NCBI RefSeq assembly: GCF_015775515.1
Contig: NZ_CP065383.1
Coordinates: 1,488,001 to 1,552,000 of the forward strand
Reading direction: 5' to 3'
Length of the DNA stretch: 64,000 nucleotides
Source: Atribacter laminatus
GTDB lineage: Bacteria; Atribacterota; Atribacteria; Atribacterales; Atribacteraceae
Part shown: piece after piece, positions 37,885 through 45,952 of the stretch
Layout of the letters: every line of letters begins with the position of its first letter
Position numbering within the stretch: the stretch's first letter is position 1
The notes under the pieces: model-generated
What the model saw: the letters and a program-made list of their open reading frames with translations, nothing else
The model's database searches: none
Told to the model about the DNA's origin: nothing
Translations under genes and position numbers: made by a program

Positions 37885-38079
37885 TTGTTGACCGTTTTAA
37901 AGCGTAAGAGATTGGCAAGAGGATTGAAAAATATGGATGTTGCGGTAAAAGTTGGCGTAAGCGAAACGTATTATTCAAAAATTGAAAATCTAACGACCCA
38001 ACCAAATACACAAGTGATTAAGCGGCTTGAAAAGCTTTTTGCTACATCAGCGGATGAGTTGTTTAAAATTGAGGAGTAA
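37885..38079 (+). CDS. Small XRE-family transcriptional regulator
   Basis: The protein (about 64 residues) is a lone Cro/C1-type helix-turn-helix: LKRKRLARGLKNMDVAVKVG, VSETYYSKIENLTTQPN and VIKRLEKLFATSADELFKI. A TTG start at 37885 (or 37888) lies right after AGGGGGAA; the longer upstream frame has no start signal. It is divergent from the zinc-ribbon gene and leads the operon-like run to 39196, so it probably controls the element's early genes. Confidence 0.78.
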   Translation: MLTVLKRKRLARGLKNMDVAVKVGVSETYYSKIENLTTQPNTQVIKRLEKLFATSADELFKIEE

Positions 38080-38081
38080 AA

Positions 38082-38165
38082 ATGGAAAAACAACAAGAAA
38101 ATTCCTGGCAGTCACTTTCCCAGCCAAGAGAAGCGGTGGCTACCAGGAAACCAAAAGGAGATTGA
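38082..38165 (+). CDS. Tiny ORF between XRE and 38169 genes
   Basis: A 27-codon frame (MEKQQENSWQSLSQPREAVA...) begins three bases after the XRE stop, behind GAGGAG, and ends four bases before the next ATG. Its own 3' end AAAGGAG is the next gene's ribosome binding site. It may be a true micropeptide or simply a translational-coupling leader. Confidence 0.4.
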   Translation: MEKQQENSWQSLSQPREAVATRKPKGD

Positions 38166-38168
38166 AAA

Positions 38169-38534
38169 ATGCAAAACACTCTCAAACCCCAATATGGCTA
38201 TAGAATTATAGAAAATGGTGATGTTTTATTCAAGCGGTGTTTCGAGTCCCGTCATTTTTTGAGAATACCTGAAGCTATAGCCGTTGACGCTGAAATTTTA
38301 AATGAAGCCATAGCCCAGGGAGTTAAATATGTCCAGATTTTTGGAAAGGAATCACAAATGTATTTCACAACATCTATAAAAACATTTAAAGCCCATTGCC
38401 TTGAGTTGGATAGAAAATTTGGCTTACAATATGCTCTCATTTTTCGCTACTGGACAAATTCAAGGGATAAAAAGATTCCTCGAAAATTAACTATCATTCA
38501 GAATTCTCTCCCTTTTTTCAGTGTGGCAAAATGA
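38169..38534 (+). CDS. Hypothetical protein of the element
   Basis: A 121-residue, mixed alpha/beta soluble protein with no recognisable motif. It starts with ATG behind AAAGGAG and overlaps the next gene by four bases (ATGA), so the two are co-translated. Given its place between an XRE regulator and a replication-type HTH protein, it may belong to the element's replication or regulatory module. I do not recognise a family. Confidence 0.65.
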   Translation: MQNTLKPQYGYRIIENGDVLFKRCFESRHFLRIPEAIAVDAEILNEAIAQGVKYVQIFGKESQMYFTTSIKTFKAHCLELDRKFGLQYALIFRYWTNSRDKKIPRKLTIIQNSLPFFSVAK

Positions 38535-39196
38535 TATTCAGAGTAGCGAAAAGCCGAGAAATCCCCTATGTGATGTTGAACAAATGTGCCATATATGATA
38601 ACTCCCTTAGTTTTAAGGCTAAGGGAGTATTGGTGTATCTCCTAAGTCGGCCTGATGACTGGCAAATATATGAAAGCGAGATTGTGAAACATTCAACCGA
38701 TGGCAAGGCCTCAGTTAGGGCAGGAATCAAGGAATTAATCACTCATGGTTATGTAATACGTCAAAGGAGAAGGACTGAGAAAGGAAAATTTCAGGGTTAC
38801 ATTTACAATGTCTATGAAGTACCTCCTCAAGCCTTGGAAGCAATGGAAGAAAGAAAATATACGAATGATTCAGCCTTGGAAAACAGCGAATATTTTAGTT
38901 TTGAAGAAATAAAAGAAATAGCGGAACATTATTGCAAAGCATATCAAGAAAAATTCGGGGAACCTCATCCACCTATTGATGATGAATGGAAAAAAAGATG
39001 GGTGAATGAACTGGGCAATTTTTCTGAATTGTGCTCATTATCAGTTGTTGATGTTTTACAAATGATTGATGAGCATTTTGCCCGGGAACTTGGCGAAGGT
39101 TATGATTACAACATCCGGCATTTTGCATCAACAGGAATATTGAAAAATTTGGCCTTTCAAATTGGAGTAGATTCGTTCCTAATGGATGTTATTTAA
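38531..39196 (+). CDS. Replication-initiator-like winged-helix protein
   Basis: This 221-residue protein opens with an HTH_36-type winged helix as in phage replisome organisers and plasmid initiators: VMLNKCAIYDNSLSFKAKGV, LVYLLSRPDDWQIYESEIVK, SVRAGIKELITHGYVIRQRR. The C-terminal part (after residue 120) is helical and acidic, possibly for helicase-loader contact. It overlaps the upstream gene by four bases. A near-palindromic AT/GC motif with two TTTTCCGAAAACGG units follows 80 bp downstream and could be its binding site or an origin. Function is inferred from domain type. Confidence 0.72.
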   Translation: MIFRVAKSREIPYVMLNKCAIYDNSLSFKAKGVLVYLLSRPDDWQIYESEIVKHSTDGKASVRAGIKELITHGYVIRQRRRTEKGKFQGYIYNVYEVPPQALEAMEERKYTNDSALENSEYFSFEEIKEIAEHYCKAYQEKFGEPHPPIDDEWKKRWVNELGNFSELCSLSVVDVLQMIDEHFARELGEGYDYNIRHFASTGILKNLAFQIGVDSFLMDVI

Positions 39197-39273
39197 TTCG
39201 AATACTGTTCAAGGATAGTATCTATGACGATAATATTTCATATTTTTCTTATAATAGAGCGATTTTCACCGAA

Positions 39274-39318
39274 GTCCGATTTTCCGAAAACGGTTTTTCC
39301 GAAAACGGATAATCGGAC
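39274..39318. repeat. Palindrome with tandem TTTTCCGAAAACGG units
   Basis: GTCCGATTTTCCG at 39274 and the complement of GTCCGATTATCCG at 39306 form 13-bp arms with one mismatch. Between and overlapping them are two tandem units of TTTTCCGAAAACGG. Such iterated, dyad-symmetric DNA beside an initiator-like gene resembles an origin or operator. Confidence 0.55.
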
Positions 39319-39374
39319 ACTACTAAATAATGATTTAACTAATTATTGAAGGAACTAAATATTTAAAAGGAATG

Positions 39375-39399
39375 GTGCGCCATTAAAAAGCTGGCGCAC
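39375..39399 (+). terminator. Hairpin, possible terminator
   Basis: GTGCGCCA and TGGCGCAC form a perfect 8-bp stem with a 9-base loop, followed by CTTCCCCCTTTATTTT. It lies about 180 bp after the initiator-like gene and could end that operon. Confidence 0.45.
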
Positions 39400-39435
39400 T
39401 TCCCCCTTTATTTTAAAAACAATATAAAAATTTTT

Positions 39436-39618
39436 ATGGTTTTTAAAAGCAACTATATTGATGATGACGTAAAGATAATGACCCTTCAAAATATCCAAAT
39501 TGGAAACGAAAATAACCCGGCCATTAATCTGGGCGGGTTTAGTGAGAGTAGCCGAGGGGGAGAACCCGGGATTTTCCATTTATTGGAATTTTTTAAAGAT
39601 AAAAATGAAAGCGAGTGA
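39436..39618 (+). CDS. Short hypothetical ORF (weak)
   Basis: A 60-residue frame ends six bases before the next gene. The product is polar, with a Gly-rich middle (LGGFSESSRGGEPGIF). No ribosome binding site is visible at either ATG (39436 or 39478), so coding is doubtful; it may be leader DNA of the following small HTH gene. Confidence 0.25.
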   Translation: MVFKSNYIDDDVKIMTLQNIQIGNENNPAINLGGFSESSRGGEPGIFHLLEFFKDKNESE

Positions 39619-39624
39619 AAATAA

Positions 39625-40011
39625 ATGGAACCGAAAAGCGGAAAATTGAACCGAAAAATGGAAACGGCCATTGTGGCCCTCCTCAACCAACCTACCATCA
39701 CCCTGGCTGCTGAGGACGCCGGAATATCGGAAACCACCCTTTGGCGGTGGTTGCAACGTGGGGATTTTGCCAAAGCCTATAGAGAAGCCCGGAAACAAGC
39801 GGTCAACCAGGCCATAGCCCATATTCAAAGAATATCAGGTGAAGCGGTGGACACCCTCCGGGAAGTGATGAACGATGGAAAGAAGGAAACAGCCCGAGTG
39901 ACAGCAGCCCGGGCCATCTTAGAACTTACCCTCAAGGCTTATGAAATTGAGGACCTCGAGGAACGCTTAGAAGCCCTGGAAGAAAGGATGAGGAACAATG
40001 AACACCATTGA
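39625..40011 (+). CDS. Phage-like HTH protein, terminase-small-subunit type
   Basis: The 128-residue protein has an N-terminal helix-turn-helix (ITLAAEDAGISETTLWRWLQ at residues 25-44) of the phBC6A51 type often found in phage terminase small subunits and transposon-borne repressors, then an ISGEAVDTLREVMNDGKKET helical part and a C-terminal coiled coil (EDLEERLEALEERM). No large terminase follows, so a packaging role cannot be assumed. The next gene overlaps by 14 bases. Confidence 0.7.
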   Translation: MEPKSGKLNRKMETAIVALLNQPTITLAAEDAGISETTLWRWLQRGDFAKAYREARKQAVNQAIAHIQRISGEAVDTLREVMNDGKKETARVTAARAILELTLKAYEIEDLEERLEALEERMRNNEHH

Positions 40012-40273
40012 GCGAAGACTCAAAAATTTGGAATCTCAAATTCCAATACCCAGAATGAAGAGAGATGATGATTTTGCTGAGGTTATATCCTCAGACCCGG
40101 TTTTTCTTGAAATGGCATTTAAAATACGGGAATTTATCCGGAAGAACCCGGGGAAGAAAATTCCTGATGAACTCCCCCAAGACCTTATTGAGGCCTGGGA
40201 AAGGGAAACATCAAAAGTATTGATTACTCTCCCAGAGGAAAAAATCAAAGCCCTGGAAGAGGGAGTAGACTAG
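39998..40273 (+). CDS. Small hypothetical coiled-coil protein
   Basis: A 91-residue acidic protein whose start overlaps the upstream HTH gene by 14 bases, with that gene's GAAAGGATGAGGAA stretch as ribosome binding site. It begins MNTIERRLKNLESQI, a short coiled coil, and ends in a helical EEKIKALEEG. It is likely co-expressed with, and may bind, the HTH protein. No family is recognised. Confidence 0.6.
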   Translation: MNTIERRLKNLESQIPIPRMKRDDDFAEVISSDPVFLEMAFKIREFIRKNPGKKIPDELPQDLIEAWERETSKVLITLPEEKIKALEEGVD

Positions 40274-40289
40274 GAATTATAAGCTTAGA

Positions 40290-40415
40290 GTGAAGCAGTT
40301 AGAAAAAAGAATCAAGTTAAACCAAATTTGCAATCCGGAAATGCTGATATCAGATAACTACCCGGATATTGAAAGTTATAAACAGAAAATTAAAGACCTA
40401 AAAGAGCAAAGATAA
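40290..40415 (+). CDS. Tiny coiled-coil ORF (possible)
   Basis: A 41-codon frame with a GTG start codes VKQLEKRIKLNQICNPEMLI and ends SYKQKIKDLKEQR, again a Lys/Glu-rich helix. It follows the 39998 gene by 16 bp. There is no clear ribosome binding site. The codon pattern looks coding, so it may be a small third member of this run or a fragment. Confidence 0.35.
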   Translation: MKQLEKRIKLNQICNPEMLISDNYPDIESYKQKIKDLKEQR

Positions 40416-40446
40416 TCCCCAGTTGTGGCGGTTCAATTTATTGACT

Positions 40447-40653
40447 CTAAGGAAGATGTGAGATAAATCGGATTAATTCCCGAAGCGAAGCCCGATATTT
40501 CTTTTGACGCTTTCTATGTTCGGCTAACAGTTTCTGCATATATACCGGAAACACAATTCGCCTTTTGTTGTCGGTGGTTTTCGTTGTTTGACGTACAAAC
40601 TGCTCGTTATATGCTACAAGGGCGTTGATTATGATATTAGCGGGTAGACTCAT
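40447..40653 (-). CDS. Small basic hypothetical protein
   Basis: A 68-residue, strongly basic protein (VYMQKLLAEHRKRQKKYRAS). I took ATG 40653 as start; the frame extends further upstream only with TTG or GTG codons, and no start has a good ribosome binding site. It converges with the small-gene run and diverges from the restriction-modification cassette. It may be a nucleic-acid-binding protein or a fragment. Confidence 0.4.
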   Translation of the reverse strand: MSLPANIIINALVAYNEQFVRQTTKTTDNKRRIVFPVYMQKLLAEHRKRQKKYRASLRELIRFISHLP

Positions 40654-40843
40654 TCGAGGGGGGACAAGAACGACATAACGATATATGCGAAAAAGAGAGT
40701 GTGAGGTATATATAATGATACCTTGCACTATCAACTATATATCAAGCAATAATCACGATATTATAACCTTTTTTTGATATTTTTACTTACGTTTTGGTAT
40801 AATAATATAGGTTATTTGTAACATGGTGCAGGAGGTTAGCGAA

Positions 40844-41065
40844 GTGGCTATAAGCTATAACAAACTATGGAAATTGTTAATAGATAAAGGTATCAAAAAA
40901 ACAGAACTAAAAACGCTGGCGGGAGTCAGCACAAACGTAATCGCCAAGTTGGGCAAGAACAACCCTGTTTCAATGGAAACGCTGGCTAAAATTTGTACCG
41001 CCTTAAATTGCGATATATCCGACATCGTAGAAATGACGGGTGACACAGGAAACGGGGGTAAATGA
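40844..41065 (+). CDS. XRE-family regulator of the restriction-modification cassette
   Basis: This 73-residue Cro/C1-type protein (NKLWKLLIDKGIKKTELKTL, AGVSTNVIAKLGKNNPVSME, TLAKICTALNCDISDIVEM) is of the YozG/short HTH_26 type. GTG 40844 follows AGGAGGTTAGCGAA; the ATG 21 bases earlier lacks a site. Its stop is one base before the methylase start, so the genes are coupled. It may act as a controller protein that delays nuclease expression after entry into a new host; this is inference. Confidence 0.82.
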   Translation: MAISYNKLWKLLIDKGIKKTELKTLAGVSTNVIAKLGKNNPVSMETLAKICTALNCDISDIVEMTGDTGNGGK

Positions 41066-41066
41066 C

Positions 41067-42116
41067 GTGGCAGGTAACAGCAACTTGAACGATTCCGCAA
41101 GGAACAAACAGGACGAGTTTTATACTCAATTATCGCTTATTGAGAGTGAACTAAAATATTACAAGGGACATTTCAAGGGCAAAGTCGTTTTGTGTAATTG
41201 TGATGACCCCTTTGAAAGTAACTATTTCAAATATTTTGCAATGAACTTTAATTCGTTAGGATTGAAAAAGCTGATTGCGACTTGTTATGCAACGTCGCCG
41301 ATTATCTATACACAGCTGGATATATTCGATACTGAAACTGTTGCCGGTAAAGAAAGTAGCAAGAGAAAACCATACAAGATTGAAATCACAGAGGTTACAG
41401 ACGAAAACCAAGACGGGCGTGTTGACCTTTCCGACGTAGAATACCTTTTAAGAAATCATAAAAACGTCCTTACCCTATTGGAGAGTGACGGTGATTTTCG
41501 TTCCCCTGAATGTGTCGAACTTTTGAAGCAATCTGATATTATTGTAACTAACCCGCCCTTTTCGCTGTTCCGCGACTATATAGCACAACTAATGGAACAT
41601 GGAAAAGAGTTTTTAATAATCGGCAATTTGAACGCCGTTAAATACAAAGAGATTCTGCCTTTGTTTATGACTGACAAAATATGGCTTGGCAATAATAGCG
41701 GGCATTACTGGTTTAGGGTTCCCGACACATACGAAGAAAAGGCGACAGATTTTAAGATTGATGAAACAGGGCAAAAATGGCGCAGAATGGGTAATATCTG
41801 TTGGTTTACTAACCTTGATATGGAAAAACGTCACGAAGATATGACCCTTTTTAGGACGTATTCTCCCGATATTTACCCGAAATATGATAATTACGACGCA
41901 ATAGAGGTTAGCAGAACTGCCGATATACCTTGCGATTATCACGGTGTTATAGGTGTGCCAATTACATTTATGACAAGGCATAATCCGGCACAATTTTCTA
42001 TTGTCGGAGTGTTAAATAGCGGTAGTGGCAATGAGTATGATTATGCGAAAGCGATACTAAACGGCAAACAACTATATGCAAGAATTCTAATTCGCAGAAA
42101 GCAGGGGGAAATATGA
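41067..42116 (+). CDS. Adenine-specific DNA methylase, EcoRI family
   Basis: The 349-residue protein matches the EcoRI-methylase family (PF13651): N-terminal KQDEFYTQLSLIESELKYYK, FKGKVVLCNCDDPFESNYFK and the catalytic NPPF at residues 162-165 (IIVTNPPFSLFRDYI), then WLGNNSGHYWFRVPD. It uses S-adenosylmethionine to make N6-methyladenine at its recognition site, protecting DNA. GTG 41067 directly follows the regulator's stop with GGGGGT upstream and matches the family N terminus. The nuclease gene overlaps its stop by four bases. The recognition sequence is unknown. Confidence 0.9.
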   Translation: MAGNSNLNDSARNKQDEFYTQLSLIESELKYYKGHFKGKVVLCNCDDPFESNYFKYFAMNFNSLGLKKLIATCYATSPIIYTQLDIFDTETVAGKESSKRKPYKIEITEVTDENQDGRVDLSDVEYLLRNHKNVLTLLESDGDFRSPECVELLKQSDIIVTNPPFSLFRDYIAQLMEHGKEFLIIGNLNAVKYKEILPLFMTDKIWLGNNSGHYWFRVPDTYEEKATDFKIDETGQKWRRMGNICWFTNLDMEKRHEDMTLFRTYSPDIYPKYDNYDAIEVSRTADIPCDYHGVIGVPITFMTRHNPAQFSIVGVLNSGSGNEYDYAKAILNGKQLYARILIRRKQGEI

Positions 42117-43207
42117 AAATCAAATTACATGAAATACCCGTTAGCGAAGTTGTTGAGGGTTACATAGACAGCGCGGAAAATGGCGTAGTCGGTTACAACG
42201 GCCGCTTAAATATTCGCCCTGCATTTCAGCGTGAGTTTATCTATAAGGACAAGCAACGTGATGAAGTCATTCGCTCGGTGAAAAAAAACTTTCCGCTCAA
42301 TGTTATGTATTGGGTAAAGAGCGACGACGGTAATTTTGAGCTTCTTGACGGGCAACAGCGCACAATGAGCCTTTGCCAATATGTGAATGGCGATTATTCC
42401 ATAGACCATATGGGCTTTGATAACCTGACACAGACGGAAAGACAACAGATTTTAGACTATCGCCTAATGATTTATATTTGTGAGGGGACGGACAAGGAAA
42501 AATTAGACTGGTACACAATCATAAACATAGCGGGCGAGCGGTTGACTGCGCAGGAGTTACGCAACGCCATTTATACCGGGGAGTGGCTCACAGAAGCAAA
42601 GAAATATTTCAGTAAAACAGCCTGCCCTGCATACGCCATAGCAAGTGATTATTTGAACGGTTCGCCAATCCGTCAAGATTACCTTGAAACGGCTATCCGC
42701 TGGCTTGCGTCGCGCGACGGCAAGGAAATTGAAGATTATATGGCAGAACACCAGCACGACACTAATTGTAATGAACTATGGCTTTATTTCCAGGCTGTCA
42801 TAAATTGGGTAAAAGCAACTTTCACCGAATACCGAAGCAAGGAAATGAAAGGGCTTGAATGGGGTATTTTCTACAACAAATACAAAGATGATAAGTACGA
42901 CCCGAAACAACTTGAAGCTCGAATTGTTGAACTTATGGATGATGAAGATGTAACAAAGTATTCCGGCATATATGAATATCTGCTTGACGGGGACGAACGA
43001 CATTTAAGCATAAGAGCGTTTACCCCGAAAATGGCACGGGTAGCATATGAGCGGCAAAAAGGTATTTGCCCGAAGTGCAAAAAGCACTTTGAAATTGCCG
43101 ATATGCAGGCAGACCACATAACCCCATGGAGCAAGGGCGGCAAAACAATAGTTGAAAACTGTCAAATGCTATGCGCTGATTGTAACAGACGCAAAAGCAA
43201 CGTCTAA
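42113..43207 (+). CDS. DUF262-HNH endonuclease, likely restriction enzyme
   Basis: This 364-residue protein has an N-terminal DUF262 domain with LDGQQRT at about 78-84, a ParB-like fold that in GmrSD/BrxU enzymes acts as an NTP-dependent sensor. A C-terminal HNH nuclease follows: CPKC at 319-322, ADH at 333-335, ENCQMLCADCNRRKS. The four-cysteine frame binds zinc and His335 is the likely catalytic residue. It overlaps the methylase by four bases, which strongly suggests it is the partner restriction enzyme. A methylation-sensitive target is inference. Confidence 0.85.
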   Translation: MKIKLHEIPVSEVVEGYIDSAENGVVGYNGRLNIRPAFQREFIYKDKQRDEVIRSVKKNFPLNVMYWVKSDDGNFELLDGQQRTMSLCQYVNGDYSIDHMGFDNLTQTERQQILDYRLMIYICEGTDKEKLDWYTIINIAGERLTAQELRNAIYTGEWLTEAKKYFSKTACPAYAIASDYLNGSPIRQDYLETAIRWLASRDGKEIEDYMAEHQHDTNCNELWLYFQAVINWVKATFTEYRSKEMKGLEWGIFYNKYKDDKYDPKQLEARIVELMDDEDVTKYSGIYEYLLDGDERHLSIRAFTPKMARVAYERQKGICPKCKKHFEIADMQADHITPWSKGGKTIVENCQMLCADCNRRKSNV

Positions 43208-43948
43208 TGCGATTATCGCGGGTTATCTTCAAGTATCCTTTTATGGATATAAGCGACAAACAAGGAACTAGCAAACAATAGATGATAAACCCTGTAATAT
43301 CAAGTTTTATCGCCTGTTATATATTTTCTTCTCGGAAGATACCACAACCAAAACCTGCTTTTCTTCTCGAACCAATTTATACCATCACACGCTATATGAT
43401 GATATCAGTTTAAATGGCCAATGTTAAGTTATACACGCAATAGGAAGCCCTACAAGCCCTCATATAATGGTGAGCGGTGGTTTTATATGCCTTTGAAAAA
43501 TGAGGGTAGCTTATGCAGCCTTAAAATGAAAGATAATAAGTAGATGGTTCATGTAGGTTTATACAAGAGAGGAAAAACTATATAGGTTCCTAAAGTAGAG
43601 AATAACCCTCCATTTTTTTCCTCCACAAATTTAAAATATTACAAAACTATGAAAATACTTATCAAAAGTATGGTAAAACAGCATAATTTAAGAGCATTAT
43701 TCACTGTTAAATGTGTTAATAAATATAATTTTCTACCACCTAAAATATAGCTATATATCAATATAAATTATATCCTCTCATTAATGAAATGCTAAAAAGT
43801 GGATGGTATTTATTTTACATTGGTTCCTATAACCGACATTATGTAAAGAAAAAGAAGGTGGTGGTGGGGAAAAAGAAGAATATCTATAAGTTTTAGAACG
43901 CTATGATAAAATAATTATAACATATTTTAAGTGATATGGGGTGAGGGT
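43208..43948. other. Gene-free region
   Basis: About 740 bp without a coding frame of note. The right half is very AT-rich (near 43600-43770). I saw no strong hairpin terminator after the nuclease gene, no repeats shared with the chromosome, and no promoter that stands out. Confidence 0.5.
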
Positions 43949-44155
43949 ATGCCAAAAGTTGTATTTGGGAAAGAGTATTATAACATCAAGGAAATATCAG
44001 AAATGCTTGGTATTACAGATGTCACTATCCGGAGTTATTATTCATCCGGGAGAATGAAAGGGGTTAAATTGGGGAATGCTTGGTATTCCACCCAGGAAGA
44101 TATCGAGGATTTCTTAAACACCAGGACCAAACCGAGGAATAAAAGAAAAAAGTGA
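43949..44155 (+). CDS. Excisionase-like HTH protein
   Basis: A 68-residue winged HTH of the MerR/excisionase type: YYNIKEISEMLGITDVTIRS, YYSSGRMKGVKLGNAWYST and EDIEDFLNTR, followed by a basic tail. ATG 43949 lies just behind GGGGTGAGGG; a GTG 18 bases earlier has no site. It precedes the probable nuclease gene by 64 bp on the same strand and may regulate it, or act as a recombination directionality factor for the element. Confidence 0.78.
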   Translation: MPKVVFGKEYYNIKEISEMLGITDVTIRSYYSSGRMKGVKLGNAWYSTQEDIEDFLNTRTKPRNKRKK

Positions 44156-44219
44156 GAAATCAAGGGAGATTTTTTGTTTTTTTTATAAATACTAAACAAG
44201 ATTGGTTACTTGAAATTAT

Positions 44220-45407
44220 ATGAAAAAACCAGATTACCTTGTTTTGAACAAACCACAAAAATACCCATGGAATATAGCCTCTGGATATTGGGGTAATTAC
44301 TTAATTGAAAATGAGCTCGATGATTTTCAAAAACAAAGAAGAGATGAATGGCTAAAAAATATTTTTAGACTCTCAAGAACAAAATTAAATGAATTTATAA
44401 GTAATAATTTTAGAAATTCTGAGGATAAAACACTAATAAAAAATCTCCTTAAAGAGCATGGTATTTTTGTTGAAACTTTTTTTATTAAATCAATAAAAGA
44501 TAGGATTATAAGTGAATGTGGGAAACATGACTTTGCCGTATCGGAATTTCAGAATATTTTGTCTGAAGCCTGGGGATATGATGTAAAAGTTAGAGATAAA
44601 TTTGATATGGTTTATCGAATCTCATACCATATTTATGAGCAAGAGGTATTAATTAGTTTATGTGATTCACAAATATTTCACGATTTATTAAATTGGTATG
44701 AAAATTATAAAGAATATGTATTATGCAAACTTTGTAGAAGCAATTTTCGAATTATAGATTTACCAGAATGGGTTTATTTAGGTTCAAATGGATGTAAGGA
44801 ATGTTGTTTTTGTTGTAAGGTTTTGATGTCTCCAAACAAGAAGGAATTATATGAATTAATACCATTATTTATATCTAAATGTGGATTTATACCTGATTCA
44901 AAAGCAAGTCCAGTAAATATTTCTTTTACTTCAAGAATACAAAAAGGCAAGTTGATTGATGTATTTCGAGCTTACGCAAACATGGGAGGCATAAAGCATG
45001 TTAAAAGTAAATTTGGTTCATGGTTTAAAGCTTTAGTCATTACAAAAACTTTACCCAATGGAGTTTTAATCACTCCCAGGGGTATTAGATGTATAGCATC
45101 TGATGGCCACGTTTGTCATTCCATCGAGGAACAATATATAGATAATTGGTTAACCAATCATAAAATAAAACACGAACGTGAACCATTTTACCCAAAGCAC
45201 TTTATATACAATCCATCTGGGAAAAGAAGAGCGGATTGGATAATAAATGGTAAATATATTGAATATTTCGGATTATCAGGGGACAAAATATATGACAGAA
45301 AAGTTGAAGAGAAACTGCTTTTATTAGCAGAAAACAAGATTGATTATATTGCTATTTATCCAGCCAACCTAAGCGGATTATCGACTGTATTTAAAGATTT
45401 TTTATAA
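44220..45407 (+). CDS. Probable PD-(D/E)XK nuclease with cysteine cluster
   Basis: This 395-residue protein has no obvious close named family. Residues 165-200 hold a cysteine-rich knuckle (C169, C172, C192, C195, C196, C198, C199) likely to bind zinc. Residues 230-300 carry repeated WFKALVITKTLPNGVL-like motifs typical of DNA-binding modules of restriction or homing-type enzymes. The C-terminal 95 residues look like a PD-(D/E)XK fold: E303/E304 in SIEEQYIDNW, D339 in KRRADWII, E348 in KYIEYFGL, K361/K365. It is AT-rich and flanked by two excisionase-like genes. A DNA-cutting defence or mobility function is inferred. Confidence 0.7.
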   Translation: MKKPDYLVLNKPQKYPWNIASGYWGNYLIENELDDFQKQRRDEWLKNIFRLSRTKLNEFISNNFRNSEDKTLIKNLLKEHGIFVETFFIKSIKDRIISECGKHDFAVSEFQNILSEAWGYDVKVRDKFDMVYRISYHIYEQEVLISLCDSQIFHDLLNWYENYKEYVLCKLCRSNFRIIDLPEWVYLGSNGCKECCFCCKVLMSPNKKELYELIPLFISKCGFIPDSKASPVNISFTSRIQKGKLIDVFRAYANMGGIKHVKSKFGSWFKALVITKTLPNGVLITPRGIRCIASDGHVCHSIEEQYIDNWLTNHKIKHEREPFYPKHFIYNPSGKRRADWIINGKYIEYFGLSGDKIYDRKVEEKLLLLAENKIDYIAIYPANLSGLSTVFKDFL

Positions 45408-45517
45408 TTTTAAAAACATCTTAACAAAAAATTATCTAAAAAATAAAATGGCTAGGAGCTCATTTGGAGGTCTTATGATTTAGCAGAACAAAAAAACTTC
45501 CGAGTTCCCAGCCAAAA

Positions 45518-45691
45518 CTATTTTACCATAGAACTTTTGATAAATTCTTGTAAATCAGATTCTGAAATTCTATACTCACCACCAAATTTATAAGCCCGCA
45601 ACCTTTTTTCTTTAATTCTCCTTTTTATTGTAAATTCTGATACATTTAGTTTTTGAGCCACTTCTTTGACCGTCAAAAAATCTTTATCCAT
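45518..45691 (-). CDS. Excisionase-family DNA-binding protein
   Basis: A 57-residue HTH_17 protein: FLTVKEVAQKLNVSEFTIKR, RIKEKRLRAYKFGGEYRISE and DLQEFIKSS. It starts at ATG 45691 with AAGGAG nine bases upstream; an ATG nine bases earlier abuts the site. Convergent with the nuclease gene. Small proteins like this often serve as excisionases (Xis) of tyrosine-recombinase elements; the integrase itself lies 8.5 kb away. Confidence 0.82.
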   Translation of the reverse strand: MDKDFLTVKEVAQKLNVSEFTIKRRIKEKRLRAYKFGGEYRISESDLQEFIKSSMVK

Positions 45692-45952
45692 ATGTATCAT
45701 CTCCTTTATTTATTATAAAAAGTATTCATAAATAAGTCAAAGTATTATAACATAACTATTGACAAAGCAATATATAGCAAATATAATAAATTCATAGTTG
45801 AGTAATATTTTGGGATAGACCCACTCGTATACTCAAAAAGGTCCACCATGAGTATCAAATAGGCCCACCTTGGTCATGGAGCGATCCACCTGACATATAA
45901 TGAGGAAATACACTGTAAAGTGTAAATCTTCATTAGGAGGCTGATCAAATAA

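Noticed and set aside
43208-43948. Non-coding RNA or retron-like unit after the nuclease gene
   Set aside because: No reverse transcriptase gene, no strong paired structure and no conserved motif was visible.
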